Shown: in pieces, positions 12,601 to 22,911 of the stretch
Layout of the letters: each line of letters opens with the position of its first letter
Position numbering within the stretch: the stretch's first letter is position 1
Assembly: GCA_009763385.1 (NCBI GenBank)
Contig: CM019827.1
Span: 96,012,177-96,076,176 of the forward strand
Direction of reading: 5' to 3'
Length of the DNA stretch: 64,000 nt
DNA from: Coix lacryma-jobi var. lacryma-jobi
Taxonomy: Eukaryota; Streptophyta; Magnoliopsida; Poales; Poaceae
Program-made: the position numbers and the translations under genes
Notes under the pieces: model-generated
The model's database searches: none
The model's input: the letters and a program-made list of their open reading frames with translations, nothing else
What the model was told of the DNA's origin: nothing

Positions 12601-13238
12601 GCATGCCGGTACAGCTCGAGGAGTCCGCCATCGGTCTCAGTCCTGGCAGCCGCCTTCGACGTAAAGTGGGTCTTAAATAACTCGGGACAGTTACGACTAA
12701 TCTCTTTTCTTTGTTTGAGCATGAGGTCTTTTCAGGTCCTCGGGTGACTAGCTCTATCCCTCAGCTTCGCCTGAGTCCTCGGAGAACCTAGCCCAGTGAC
12801 AATACGCGTCGATTTCTCGTCTCGTTCCGGCCTCCGACGCCAACCTCGGACGGGTAGTCTCCCACGTGCATAAGGAATGTTACCGTCGATTATATTTAGA
12901 TACTCTGCTCGAAACCAACTTTTGAGCCCTATTTGATCAGGTACACACGCCTCCCGCTGATCTCCGCTCCCTTTGACGGATTCCCGCCTAAGAAAGCGCG
13001 CCCATCTGAGCAGAAGGTTCCAAACGACGGGATTCTTCGGGAAAAAGCCACGAGGGAGTTCTAACCACTCCCTCCAGGCCGGTGGGCTTACACCCGGCGT
13101 GTTGTCGCTCGTCACGACACCACGGAAGCAAATCGATCAAAAACCCTCTGAGACCAGTTTAGCTATCCATCGAGATGCCCTAAGTACTGGAGCCCCTGCT
13201 CGGATATGCAAGCACTCAAACATAGGGCTCTGGGCTAC
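9604..13238. other. Long 3' region of the Tat element, degenerate
   Basis: GC-rich sequence with many overlapping open frames on both strands but no family I recognise. Arg/Pro-rich antisense frames at 9703-10458 and 11067-11600 may be upstream exons of the antisense gene. Part of this stretch (from about 11920) is collinear with 58700-59650 of the sibling, which shows that the sibling deleted about 7.5-11.9 kb. Just left of the 3' LTR the polypurine tract is degraded (gggctctgggctac); the sibling has a better one. Confidence 0.5.
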
Positions 13239-14462
13239 TGTCGGTGGGCTACAAAAATGGTACCCATATCAATCGCAAACACTGGCCGAACGCCTATCTC
13301 CGTCTCGCCCGAGCTCCCCCGCCAGGCCTCGGGCGATAATAAGCTCTATTCCGGTCTTCGCCCCGAGCCCTCCCAGCCAGGACCTCGGGCGTAAGAACTC
13401 TATCCCGTCTCGCCCGAGCCGTCCCAAGCCAGGCGCGCTCGGTGCGAACGCCTCTTTCTCCGCCATCGCCCAGCCCTCCCAGCCAGGCCTCGGCGACGAC
13501 GCTCTCCGTCTCGTCCCGAGCCCTCCAGCCATTCCGGGCGAGCGCGCCCCTACATTCGAAGCCTTAACGGCACGGACCTTGAGCTTGTTAAGACAGCTGC
13601 TCGTACGCAGCCCTACCACGCATTTAATGCCTCTTCATACCTACTCCGTCACGTCCCACTAGGCACAGCAGTGTACCACAGTAACTCGTGTAAAGGAACA
13701 GAGTGCGGTTCGTTTTCACCACAAGCTATGGGCAAAAGGGCACCAGTACAGCACTGTTCGGCCAAGCCATGCACTGTAACCCTCGAGGCCGGCTACGCGC
13801 CCCTCGAGCCCTGCACTGTAACACCTCGAGGCCGGCTCCGCGCCCCTCGAGCCCCCGTGGCACCACCTCGACGACCGGCTCCGCGCCCTTCGAGCCCTAA
13901 CTACTTTCATGCTATTGGAGGACAGGTACCCCAAGACCCGGAGGGACCCCGCCGCGTCCTGTACATTCCGGGATGGGTGTTGTACGGCTCCCACTTGCCG
14001 CGCCACCACGTCCGCGCCCGGGATGGAGGCCACGCTTCAAGGACGCCTCAACAGCAACGCCCACGTCGGCTACAATGTCTTCGACAAGACAGGATTCCTA
14101 CCCTGCTTCGTATTGGGCGTCGTACGCCCCGACACTTGTAAAACCCCTGTGTAACCCTGGCCTCCCCTTGCCCTATAAAAGGGGACGCCAGGGCCCTCAT
14201 TCGCGGGTGGAAAAACACGTTAGAGCGCCTTACACCATACACTTAAGTCCGGACCCCGGTCCACGCTCACTGAGCTTGTATTCTCCCCTGTACAAGCACT
14301 TAGGTGCAAGTAATACAAGAACATCCCCCCCCCGCTGGACGTAGGGCCTTCTTTGCCCGAACCAGGATAAATCCTTGTGTCCTCTTGCATCACCATCCAG
14401 GAAGAGAAGCACGCGATCATATCACTCGTTGGTGTGATACCCCCGGGCACGAAACACCGACA
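13239..14462 (+). repeat. 3' LTR of the Tat element
   Basis: 1224-bp LTR beginning TGTCGGTG and ending CACCGACA. It contains diverged copies of the palindromic 49-bp U3 repeat (about 13300-13550) and four roughly 42-bp units of GAGGCCGGCTcCGCGCCCCTCGAG type (about 13780-13895). A TATA box, TATAAAA, lies at 14174-14180 in the context GCCCTATAAAAGGGGACGCC. It shares the last 200 bp with the 5' LTR. It is noticeably more diverged than the LTR pair at 54-61 kb. Confidence 0.95.
14174..14180 (+). promoter_or_regulatory. TATA box of the Tat 3' LTR
   Basis: TATAAAA with a GC-rich flank (CTATAAAAGGGGACGCCAG). It is conserved in the sibling LTRs at 55303-55309 and 60741-60747. It is about 290 bp from the LTR end, a plausible position for the U3 promoter. 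Confidence 0.75.
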
Positions 14463-15747
14463 GAACCTAACTCCAAATCGGTGAATTGGAAGATGCGGGA
14501 AAGGGAGCAAAACCGATCCAAAACGAAAATCAACCGATCTACTAGCTCGTGAGGTTAGAGGTGAATACTTCGGTGGAAAGAAGTGCCTCACGATCTAGAA
14601 CAAATGATTCAAAAGGATTTGCAAAAGACGCAAAATGTAGCAAAGACCACCAAGTAGAGAGATCGATCAACGGGGAAAATCATGGAGAAAAGCAACCCGC
14701 GAAGAACAACACCAAAACGCGAATCACAACCACGAATTTGCAACCGTGTGGCTACCACACGCTACAACACTGAGATTACGGTCTCACTTCCTCAAAATCT
14801 CACGAACACAGAGGTATGATTGTCTTCTTTGTGGATCTCAGTTTGCTACAGCAGAGGATGGGGAGAGCAGGAAAACCTAGAAGGCAAAATAGCAAATGAC
14901 TGAGATAGGATGGGAGGTGGGTGTCTCCCTCTACTTATCCTAAATCTAATTCCCACTCTACCCCTAGTTATTTACAGAGCGAACCAGCCAAACCCTAAGG
15001 CTATCCTGGACCAACTCGAAGATGATGGTGATCCGACGGCCACGCCCGCACAACTGGTAGCGTTGCCTTGACGCAACCTCACCGATTGCCGCCGCGTGCC
15101 GCCACCGCTCTGCTTGTCCTTTTCCCGGACTTCGCCTCTGGTTTTGAGGCCCAAACCGGGAAACCAGCCTTCACGACCAACCCCGGTTTTGAGGCCCAAA
15201 CCGGGAAACCAGCCGTCCATCGCTTGAGTTTTGTGGCCCAAACTCAGAAACTCGCAGCGCCCAGGTTTTGAGGATCAAACCTTGAAACCGTCCTCGGCCC
15301 GAGTTTTGTGCTCCAAACTCGGAAACCATCAGCGCCCAGGTTTTGAGGCCCAAACCAGGAAACCGTCCACTCGGTGCTTTTTCTATGGCTCAACCACCAA
15401 ACCGAGCCGTAGAGGGGATGCACTGCCCGTGCACCCCATCCACCGACACGTGTCCCCAGGTCCTCGACCCAAGCAACACCGTGCCCGCAAGTCTTCGCTC
15501 ATTGCTGTCCCAGGCTGTCAGCCACCACAGCTGATCCTCAGGCCACCGTTCCCTCAGTCGAAGCCTCACGTCCGCCCTTCACTGCTCTCAGTCCATCGGC
15601 ACGGCACGTCTCTACTTGACCTTCACCTTGCCTTCGATCACTGTATCCGTGCTCAACACCTGCACAACACAAGCCAAAGAAGATGCACATTATCCCAATT
15701 GACAATCACTCATCACTCGAGACTCGGCATACACCCATGTATCCGCA
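14463..15747 (-). repeat. 3' LTR of the Copia element (partial, split by the Tat insertion)
   Basis: Matches 26249-27520 of the intact LTR throughout, with scattered substitutions and small indels. It ends ATCCGCA at 15747, next to the polypurine tract. The other roughly 670 bp of this LTR would lie left of the Tat element, outside the window. Confidence 0.92.
15137..15400. repeat. Array of short hairpins in the Copia 3' LTR
   Basis: At least six units spaced about 35-45 bp, each of the form stem-TTTTGAGGCCCAAA-stem. The stems differ (CCCGG/CCGGG, TGAG/CTCA, CCAGG/CC(A/T)GG, CGAG/CTCG), yet most remain self-complementary. A longer hairpin follows near 15369-15405 (CTCGGTG with ACCGAG). The same array is at 26908-27180. 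Palindrome clusters in the regulatory part of the LTR are known in maize Sireviruses. Confidence 0.8.
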
Positions 15748-17092
15748 ATCTCCCCCTTGATGAGTGCATTGTCAACTACCAACACAAATCATAATGGAAT
15801 AGAAGAAGGAAGAAGAAGGAGAAGGAACTCGACCAAATGACCCAAAAGCATATCAAAGCCAAAGAAGGTCAAGTGGAAAGAGCAAGAGAACTTGGTCCCC
15901 AAAGACATGGGCAACGGCTCGACGCAACCCAGCAAAGCAAAGCTAGCCCTCAAGAAGAGGTAGAACAGGCTCAACACCACTAGCGAGAAAGCTCGACACC
16001 AATTGAAATACCAATTGAAGTTCAAGCAGAATAGAGCTAGCCCTCAAGAAGAGGCAGAACGGGCTCAACACCGCTAGCGAGAAAGCTCGATACCAACTCA
16101 AGAGCACAAAGGCAAAGGCACTAGTTCCCCAAGAAAGAGGCAAAAGGCTCAACACAACTAGCTACCAAAAATGCTCCAAACCAATTAGAGACCTCAGAAA
16201 AGCTCCGAATCAATTGAAAAATCCAAAATCCAAAAAATCCGAGCCAGCTTAAACTCCCCCTCCAATAGTGCACACAACCAGGAAATCTCCCCCTTAGTTG
16301 ATCTTATGATTTGAGAGCATTTCTCCCTCTTAGTTGAAAATGCACTATCAAGTATCTCTCCTCCAAATGCATATGAGGCAAAATGCAAGTTAGCAGCTTC
16401 AGGAATATAGTCGATAGAATGAGAAGATGCTCGACAAAATGCTGATCCGATGACTCAACAATATGCACAGAATGCTAGCAAAAGCTCAAACTGATCACCA
16501 AATACGAAATCTGAACATTGGAGCAGAATGAGCAGTTTTCAGCCAAAAAGGTATTCACCATCAAAATAGCACTAAACATGTATAGACAGGAAGTCAAACA
16601 AGTGCTAAACATGTATACAAGGTGAACTACCCCTAGCAAGGTTCAATCATCATGCTATAGAATGAAACATAGACTTGTGTAGTCAAATTTTATCGGAGTT
16701 ACAACGGTTAAATTACACAAGTTCAAATTCCAGCATATGATTGCGAGAGGTTGAAAGCTTGTCATTGCCTAACTTTTCAACTGTGCGAAGCCTATGCAGA
16801 AGCAATCAGAAGCTTAAAGCAATAGTTTTGGTCATACACTACACAACTCAAGTTTAACTCAAAGTACAATGAGAGACAGTCTCGATACTGTGATGTGCTG
16901 ACAAGCAATCCCATCTCGATCTTTCCAATTCACTTAACTTGGTTCAAATTTAAAACAGAATATGAACATACTATTGTCACTCCTTAATGGAATCACTCTA
17001 AGAATGAACCACATAAAATAATAATCTAGTGAAGGCACTAAAGAGTGTACGGGACACTACTAACTTCACTTAACGTCAAGTTATCATCCCCA
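15748..17092 (-). promoter_or_regulatory. Polypurine tracts and 3' non-coding region of the Copia element
   Basis: Directly inside the LTR lies CTCCCCCTTGATGAG, read on the minus strand as AAGGGGGAG, the primary polypurine tract. Further similar tracts occur near 16252 (ACTCCCCCTCC), 16287 (TCTCCCCCTTAG) and 16320 (TTCTCCCTCTTAG). Multiple polypurine tracts upstream of the 3' LTR are a described Sirevirus feature. The rest is A/C-rich and non-coding, including a loosely repeated stretch (about 15955-16160) with words such as AGCTAGCCCTCAAGAAGAGG. No gene seen. Confidence 0.7.
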
Positions 17093-17634
17093 CACTACTG
17101 GAGGATGGGCCTTTAGTCCCGGGTCTCAGGGACCTTTAGTCCCGGTTGGGTCCCGGTTCTGGACCCGAGACTATGGTTCCGGGACTAAAGGTTTGCTATA
17201 GTATTCGAACCGGGACTAAAGGTTTGGAATAAAAACGAAAAAATGTTGTGGCTGTGGAGATTCGAACTCAAGACCGCACAGTTAGCCTTCACGTGCGTTA
17301 CCAACTGAGCTACACTACACATCTGACAGAATAGGATAGTCCTTCTTTTTAAATTGTGTCTGGAAGGACCTTTAGTCTCGGTTGGTGTTACCAACCGGGA
17401 CTAAAAGGTCCTTTAGTCCCGGTTGGTAATACCAACCGAGAATAAAGCTCCTACCTTACCAACCGGGACTAAAGAACACTGACCCTTTAGTCCCGGTTGC
17501 CTCGAGGAAAAGGAACCTTTAGTCCCGGTTGGTGTTACCAACCGGGACTAAAGAACTTTTAGCCCCGGACACAAAAATATTCGAGGCTAATGGCCGAATC
17601 TGTCTATCGCCCAAAGGCCATTTCTCTAGTAGTG
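17093..17634. mobile_element. CACTA-type MITE with CCA target-site duplication
   Basis: 542-bp element beginning CACTACTGGAGGATGGGCC and ending GGCCATTTCTCTAGTAGTG, flanked on both sides by CCA, the 3-bp duplication typical of CACTA transposons. Inside are many copies in both orientations of the subterminal motif CCTTTAGTCCCGGTTGGT, able to form long hairpins. It has no coding capacity, and so depends on transposase made elsewhere. It lies in the 3' region of the Copia element and carries a tRNA-like segment. Confidence 0.93.
17248..17318 (-). pseudogene. tRNA-like sequence inside the CACTA MITE
   Basis: On the minus strand the segment reads with an A-box-like TAGCTCAGTTGGTAACG and a B-box-like AGTTCGAATCT, correctly ordered and spaced for a roughly 71-nt tRNA. 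The acceptor stem pairs poorly and the anticodon arm is irregular, so it is probably a tRNA pseudogene or tRNA-derived insertion. The anticodon is not assignable by eye. Confidence 0.55.
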
Positions 17635-17665
17635 CCAACATGAAGCTAGCAATGTAATTATATCA

Positions 17666-19320
17666 GGGCACTGGATTTAAAGATAGATATTTACCCGCAA
17701 GCGCACAGATAAATATACCCGTTGTAGAAGCATTTCACCCAAGCTAGTCTCAGGTATCATTATTTATATTTAGCCTAGAGACTAATCAATTCAAAGTATG
17801 ATGGTATTATACTAATGAGGACTTAACAACATTCATTATGGCACACACTTATAATAAAGACTGATAACACACTAATTACTCCAAACAGAGATCAGGTTAT
17901 AGAGTAAATGATAATGATAAATGATAAATGATAACAGAGATCAGATCAATCAAGAAAAATCCTAGAACAGTACTACCTATCAAGTGATGATTAAAACAGG
18001 CATTAATAAGAAACATTCCTAAGTTATTCTAATTACAAGTCATAGCATACATTGATTAGTGCAAACATATTTGGCAATCATTGGCTAGGTCACATCATAT
18101 TTATAATCAAGAAGCAACTCCATAGTATAGGTGTCAAACAGAGTAGCCCCTAAACCATGAGTTAACTGAGCCATATTAAACACTACATTCGGGAGGTGGA
18201 ATACAAAGGATTCAACAGGAATATCACACCTGCGATCTACCACTCTATCCGGAGCATAGGACGCATTCGCAGATAAATAGTGTATAGGCACCACGCCTAC
18301 ACAGCATCTATCACTCACCTGTTGTACTTTAAGATGAGCGCTATACGAACATGAGTATAAACATAAAGATGAACTATCTATGCCAAATATATAATCAAAG
18401 CAGACTATAAGCAATATAATAAAGAATATAGTAGTTGATGTCTTAGTCATATCAATTGTATTGCTATCTAGAACACGAAGATGAACAATAAGGTGAATTA
18501 GATCATCGAGAAGAACTAAAGTACGAACTAGATCATGAACTAGAACAAGATTATGAACTAGAAGATAAACTAGACGATGAACATGAACTAGACGATGAAC
18601 TAGAACATAAACAATGAAGAACAATGATGAACTAGAAGAGCAATTATGAAATAGATCCATAATGTTAATACAAGAGAGAAGATCTTGGGTTACCGAGCCT
18701 TCTCACGACTAGATCAGGAATCCAAGCGAAGCTTGCCTCCTCTAATCCTATTCTATCTACTATTCTAGGTGGATGTAGTTCTAAAGCCTCTGATTCATCT
18801 CCTTCTCTAATGAATGCCTGATGCTCTGATTGATGATAATCAAACCCTAATCGATGCCCTAGAGAGGGGGGCCAGGGGCTGTTTATATAGCCCTGGGCGA
18901 TGAACCGTGGCCCTTGGATCAAACCGACTTAAGGTACGGCCGAGATGCATCCTAGAGGTCGATGGAGGAAGGTTCCAGAAGGAGGAGTCCGTAGGCCCCA
19001 AGGGGGGACCGATCGGTCTCCTGGTGGGACCGGTCGGTCCCACCAGTCAGCCTCTCGTGGTGGTCGACCTCCTAGTGTCTTCTTGCGTCCTCTGGAGTCT
19101 TCTAGAATAATCCTGACGTGGGTGGTGCGTTATCTCCCGTCGGTTTCCTTCTATGGGAAGCTATCGGTGTTGATTTCCTGGTTTAGTCCCTGCAGAATCA
19201 TAGTTCACCAAAACTCGTGGAATATTGTCAGTTGAAACCCTAAACCTTTGTTGATGATCAAATTCTTGCCCTTTACATATTTATTTATCCCTTAATTATG
19301 ATAGATAACCAGTGTCAACA
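17666..19320 (-). repeat. Solo-LTR-like block related to the tRNA-Asp-primed Gypsy LTR
   Basis: Shares ordered words with the LTR at 27657-29022: CGCAAGCGCAC, GTAG-A-CA(C/T)TTCACCC, and near the right end AAAACT(T/C)GTGGAA. It ends CCAGTGTCAACA at 19320; the left end near GGCACTGG is the partly complementary start. A minus-strand TATA box (TATATAA) lies at 18883-18889. No PBS or coding part adjoins it, so a solo LTR is the simplest reading. The left border is uncertain by about 20 bp and no target duplication was found. Confidence 0.6.
18470..18625. repeat. Short minisatellite of GAACTAGA-type units
   Basis: Loose tandem repetition of gaactagaacaagattat / gaactagacgat words within the solo-LTR-like block. 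It produces a spurious Leu/Val/His-rich open frame on the minus strand. Confidence 0.6.
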
Positions 19321-19702
19321 CATACCAAGCAAGTGAATGACTCAGAACTAGAGACATAGCAATCTAGCATATATGAAAAGCACAAGTGATTTCAACATAT
19401 TCTGCACATGCTAGTTGCATATCTCAATGGTGAACATTTTCAAGTTTTATGTTCATTAAGCAAATTCACCATTCATAAAATAGCTCAGCTCACAACATGT
19501 ATCAGTGATCAGAAAGAGCATAAGCTACAAGCACCATCATACAACATCGGAGCATACACTGTACAGAGCATAGTCACATTCTAAAGATTATATACATGAA
19601 GCTCTAAATGTAAATATGCAAGATGAAATGCAAAGATGCATGATGAAACCAATTGAAAAAAAGAGTCAGTCTATAATACACGAACCAAAATGTTTCCCCC
19701 AT
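19321..19702. other. Copia 3' untranslated stretch, no gene
   Basis: AT-rich sequence between the solo-LTR-like block and the stop codon of RNase H. A polypurine-like pair (CCCCCATCTAAAAGGGG) sits at about 19695-19712, next to the stop. Confidence 0.6.
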
Positions 19703-20233
19703 CTAAAAGGGGAAACACACACCAAGCTCACCTCTCAACCTAGCAAAAGTTGATTGGTCTAAAGGCTTGGTGAAAATATTAGCCCACTGATGATGAGTAT
19801 CGACATGGCGAAGGTCGATACCACCCTTCTCATAGTGGTCTCGCAAGAAATGAAAGCGCACATCAATGTGTTTGGTCTTAGAGTGCAGCACGGGGTTCTT
19901 AGCAACGCTAATAGCACTCGTGTTGTCACAAAGCAAAGGAACGTGAGAAAAGCTCGGACCAAAATCACGCAAAGTGGCCATCATCCAAAGCAACTGGGAA
20001 CAGCAGCTAGCTGCAGCAACATACTCAGCCTCCGTGGTAGACTGAGCGACACTAGACTGCTTGCGAGAAGACCACGATAGAAGAGAAGAACCAATAAACT
20101 GATAAGTCCCAGAAGTGGACTTGCGATCAAGTCGGCAACAAGCAAAATCGGCATCAGAATAACCGCAAAAAGAGAGGGTGGAGGAAGCAGAATACCAAAT
20201 CCCAAACTCTGGAGTGAAGCATAAGTACCTCAT
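19703..20233 (-). pseudogene. rh: Copia RNase H domain
   Basis: Open frame of 176 residues with the Copia RNase H landmarks: GYSDADFACC, DRKSTSGTYQFIG, LLSWSSRKQSSVAQSTTEAEY, LLCDNTSAI, HSKTKHIDVRFHFLRD and IFTKPLDQSTFARLRG, ending at TAG 19703. The catalytic Asp-Glu-Asp set is present. It removes RNA from RNA-DNA hybrids during reverse transcription. The link to the upstream RT (20234-20443) is degenerate and frame-shifted. Confidence 0.93.
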
Positions 20234-20443
20234 AATGCGCTTGACTGCCTGACGGTGCGAGGTGCATGGCGACGACTGAAATCATGCGCAAAGACACACC
20301 ACGAACTGAATGTCCGGGCGTGTCGCTGTCAGGTACAGCAGCGATCTGATCATACTCCGATACTCCTTCTGGTCCATAGCTTCTCCATCCACATCCGCAT
20401 CCAGGGCCATCGTGGTCGACATGGGTGTTGGAAGAGGCTTGGC

Positions 20444-21320
20444 CTAACCCATATCGAACTTCTTTAGGATGTCGTTGGTATACTTGCCCTGGTGCACAAA
20501 CGTCCCTTCTCGGGATTGCTTGATTTGCAACCCGAGGAAAAATGTCAACTCGCCCATCATGCTCATCTCAATCTCCCTGCTCATAGTGTCTGCAAACTTG
20601 GCAACCAAAGCGTGAGAAGAACCACCGAAAATGATATCATCCACGTAAATCTGGACCAAGAGAGTGTCATTGCCTTGCTTGAGGAGAAGTTGCGTTTTAT
20701 CCACACATCCCATTTTAAAACCCTTAGCAAGCAAAAAAGGTTTTCAACCTATCATACCAGGCTCTAGGGGCTTGTTTCAAACCATATAAAGCTTTGTGAA
20801 GTTTAAAAACATGGTTTGGAAACTTGGGATTTTCAAAACCGAGAGGTTGTTTCACATACACCTCTTCTTCTATGTAGCCGTTTAGGAAGGCACTCTTGAC
20901 ATCCATTTGAAAAAGTTTAAACCCTTTGGATGCAGCAAAAGCCAAGAGGATCCTAATTGCCTCCAAACGAGCTACAGGAACAAAAGTCTCCTCATAGTCT
21001 ACCCCTCCTTCTGACTATACCCTGGCCCTGGGCTACGAGTCTGGCCTGTTTCTCACAACATGGCCATCTTCTCCTTGTTTGTTTTTGAAAACCCATTTTG
21101 TCCCAATAGGGTGACACTCAGGAGGAAGAGGAACAAGAACCCAAACCCGATTTCTCTCAAAGTTTTCAAGTTCCTCATGCATGGCATTGACCCAATCTGG
21201 ATCAGATAAAGCGTGTCCAACATCTCGGGGTTCAAAATCAGCAACAAATGCAGAATGAGCAAAGTGAGAGATTTGTTGTGACCTAGACCGAGTGACACGT
21301 TTGCCGATGCTGCCGATCAT
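20444..21320 (-). pseudogene. rt: Copia reverse transcriptase, frameshifted
   Basis: Three overlapping pieces in different frames make one RT. 21033-21320 has DPDWVNAMHEELENFERNRVW and IGTKWVFKNKQGEDG. 20724-20966 has EAIRILLAFAASKGFKLFQMDVKSAFLNG and HKALYGLKQAPRAWYDRL. 20444-20734 has the catalytic YVDDIIFGG (about 20620-20650) and FFLGLQIKQS. Small indels near 21010-21035 and 20730 separate them. Motif order and spacing are normal for Copia RT, so this was a working gene that decayed after insertion. Confidence 0.93.
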
Positions 21321-22887
21321 CTGTTGAGGCGGGTGTTGGCGCTGAATGTGTCATGGCGCCTCCCGAGCTGAAGAGAGCCCTCCCCTCAACAGCAGCTGGT
21401 GCCTCCTCGGGTACAAAAGGTACCGCTCGAGGTGGTGGATCCCATGGCCCCCAAGTAGTCGAAGAAGAAGGATCGGGGCTGTGAGTGGTAGTAGAGGCCA
21501 CTCTTTGCGGCACAGCAGGTGGAGGTGGTGCTGGGTCATCCATCCCTTCAGCACCCTCGTCCTTATCATCAAAAAGAGGCTCGCCAACCTCATGATCACC
21601 TGCATGCTCAAAACGAGAAGAAGGAGAAACCATGGTCTCGTCGAAGGTGACATCAGATGTCTCCATGACTCGGTTAGTATCAAGGTTAAGTACACGATAT
21701 GCACGAGTATGAGTGCCATAACCCAAAAATACACCGTCAGAAGAACGAGACTCAAACTTGTCCAGGTTGCCTTTCTTGAGTATAAAATAGTGGCAACCGA
21801 AAACTCTAAAATAACTTACTTTGGGCTGTTTTCCAAAACGCAACTCATAAGAAATCTTTTTCAAGAAAGCTCGGAGAAAAATGCGATTGGAAATGTAGCA
21901 TGCAGTGTTCATAGCTTCGGCCCAATATCGCCTAGGAGTCCTATGCTCATCGAGCATCGTCCTGGCCATCTCTACAAGGGTCCGATTCTTCGTTTCTACA
22001 ACACCATTTTGTGGCGGTGTGTAGGGGGAAGAAAACTAATGCTCTAAACCCAAAGAGTTACAAAACTTCTCAAAATCTGAATTCTTGAATTCGGAACCAT
22101 TATCACTTCTAATAGCTCGCATCGAGTTCAAAGGGAACTCGTTCTGAAGATGCAAAATCAGATTGCGAGCAAAAGAGAAATTCTCAGTCTTCTCAGACAA
22201 AAAGAAGATCCACGAATATCTCGAAAAGTCATCCACAACAACAAGCACATACCACTTCCCCCCAACCGAGCTCACCCAAGCCGGACCAACAAGGTCCATA
22301 TGCAAAAGCTCTCCAGGGCGCTTAGTCATGACTTGATTCACAGGATGGTGGGGAGCGGCAACCATCTTCCCATGTCTACAAGAATGGCAAACGAGATCCT
22401 TCTCCATGGATAACTTGGGCAATCCTCGGATTAGCCCAAGTGAACTAAGCCTTGCAAGCAAGTCGAAGCTCAGATGACCAAGTCTCCTATGCCACTTCCA
22501 AAGATTAGAGGAGGAAGGACCAGCCAAAAGACAACGAGAAAAGCTAAAAGACTCCGAGAAATTCGCACGAAAGACTTTCCCAAACGGCGAAATCAAACAT
22601 ACAAGATTGCCCTGAGGATCTAAAATGCGACTGAGATTCGGTTTAAAACAAATCTCATAGTCATCATCGAAAAGTTGCGAAATAGAAAGAAGGTTAAAAT
22701 GCAAGTTAGAAACAAGAGCAACATCGCGCAACACAAAGTGCTCATTAACTCGCACCGACCCATGAGACAACACCTTACCTTTGCTATTGTCGCCGAAGGT
22801 GATAAACTCCTTTCCGGCAACAGGACTAAGACTGGAGAACCACTTGGCGTTTCCGGTCATGTGTCTCGAACACCCGAAATCCACCAA
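21283..22887 (-). pseudogene. pr-int: Copia protease and integrase
   Basis: 22036-22887 starts in the protease: the active site reads DFGCSRHMTG where the family has Asp-Ser-Gly, so the Ser is replaced by Phe. GAG-pre-integrase follows (RRLGHLSFDLLARL, HSCRHGKMV), then the integrase core with Asp in HMDLVGP and RSDNGSEFKN. A TAG at 22036-22038 interrupts the core just before the catalytic Glu (QNGVVETKN, about 21987-22010). The frame then continues through 21283-21969 (MARTMLDEHRTPRRYWAEA, SYFRVFGCHYFILKKGNLDKFESRS). A Pro/Ser-rich linker leads to RT. The C-terminus runs out of frame near 21300. Confidence 0.92.
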
Positions 22888-22911
22888 CTAAACGTTCTCC
22901 AATCGTTTTAC

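Larger units (their letters stand above)
1..14462 (+). mobile_element. Tat-lineage Ty3/Gypsy LTR retrotransposon (RIRE2-like), 5' LTR cut by window edge
   Basis: This is a near-complete element: partial 5' LTR, tRNA-Arg-type primer-binding site, gag, protease, RT, RNase H, a second archaeal-type RNase H, integrase, a long 3' region with an antisense coding block, and a full 3' LTR. The second RNase H after the normal one is the hallmark of the Tat lineage. Both LTR copies end in the same ACACCGACA. The element sits inside the 3' LTR of the Copia element that resumes at 14463, because 14463 onward matches 26249 onward in the other Copia LTR. The expected 5-bp target duplication is GAACC; its left copy is outside the window. 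Gag-pol is broken by four in-frame stops and one frameshift, so this copy is not autonomous. Confidence 0.93.

Noticed and set aside
15068..15353. Short frames with repeated QTGKPA / GLKTWALMVSEFG motifs
   Set aside because: Translation of the hairpin array in the LTR; the same array is in the other LTR with no coding constraint.
18085..18660. 191-residue Leu/Val/His-rich minus-strand frame
   Set aside because: Created by the GAACTAGA minisatellite in a solo-LTR-like block; no signal peptide or domain pattern.
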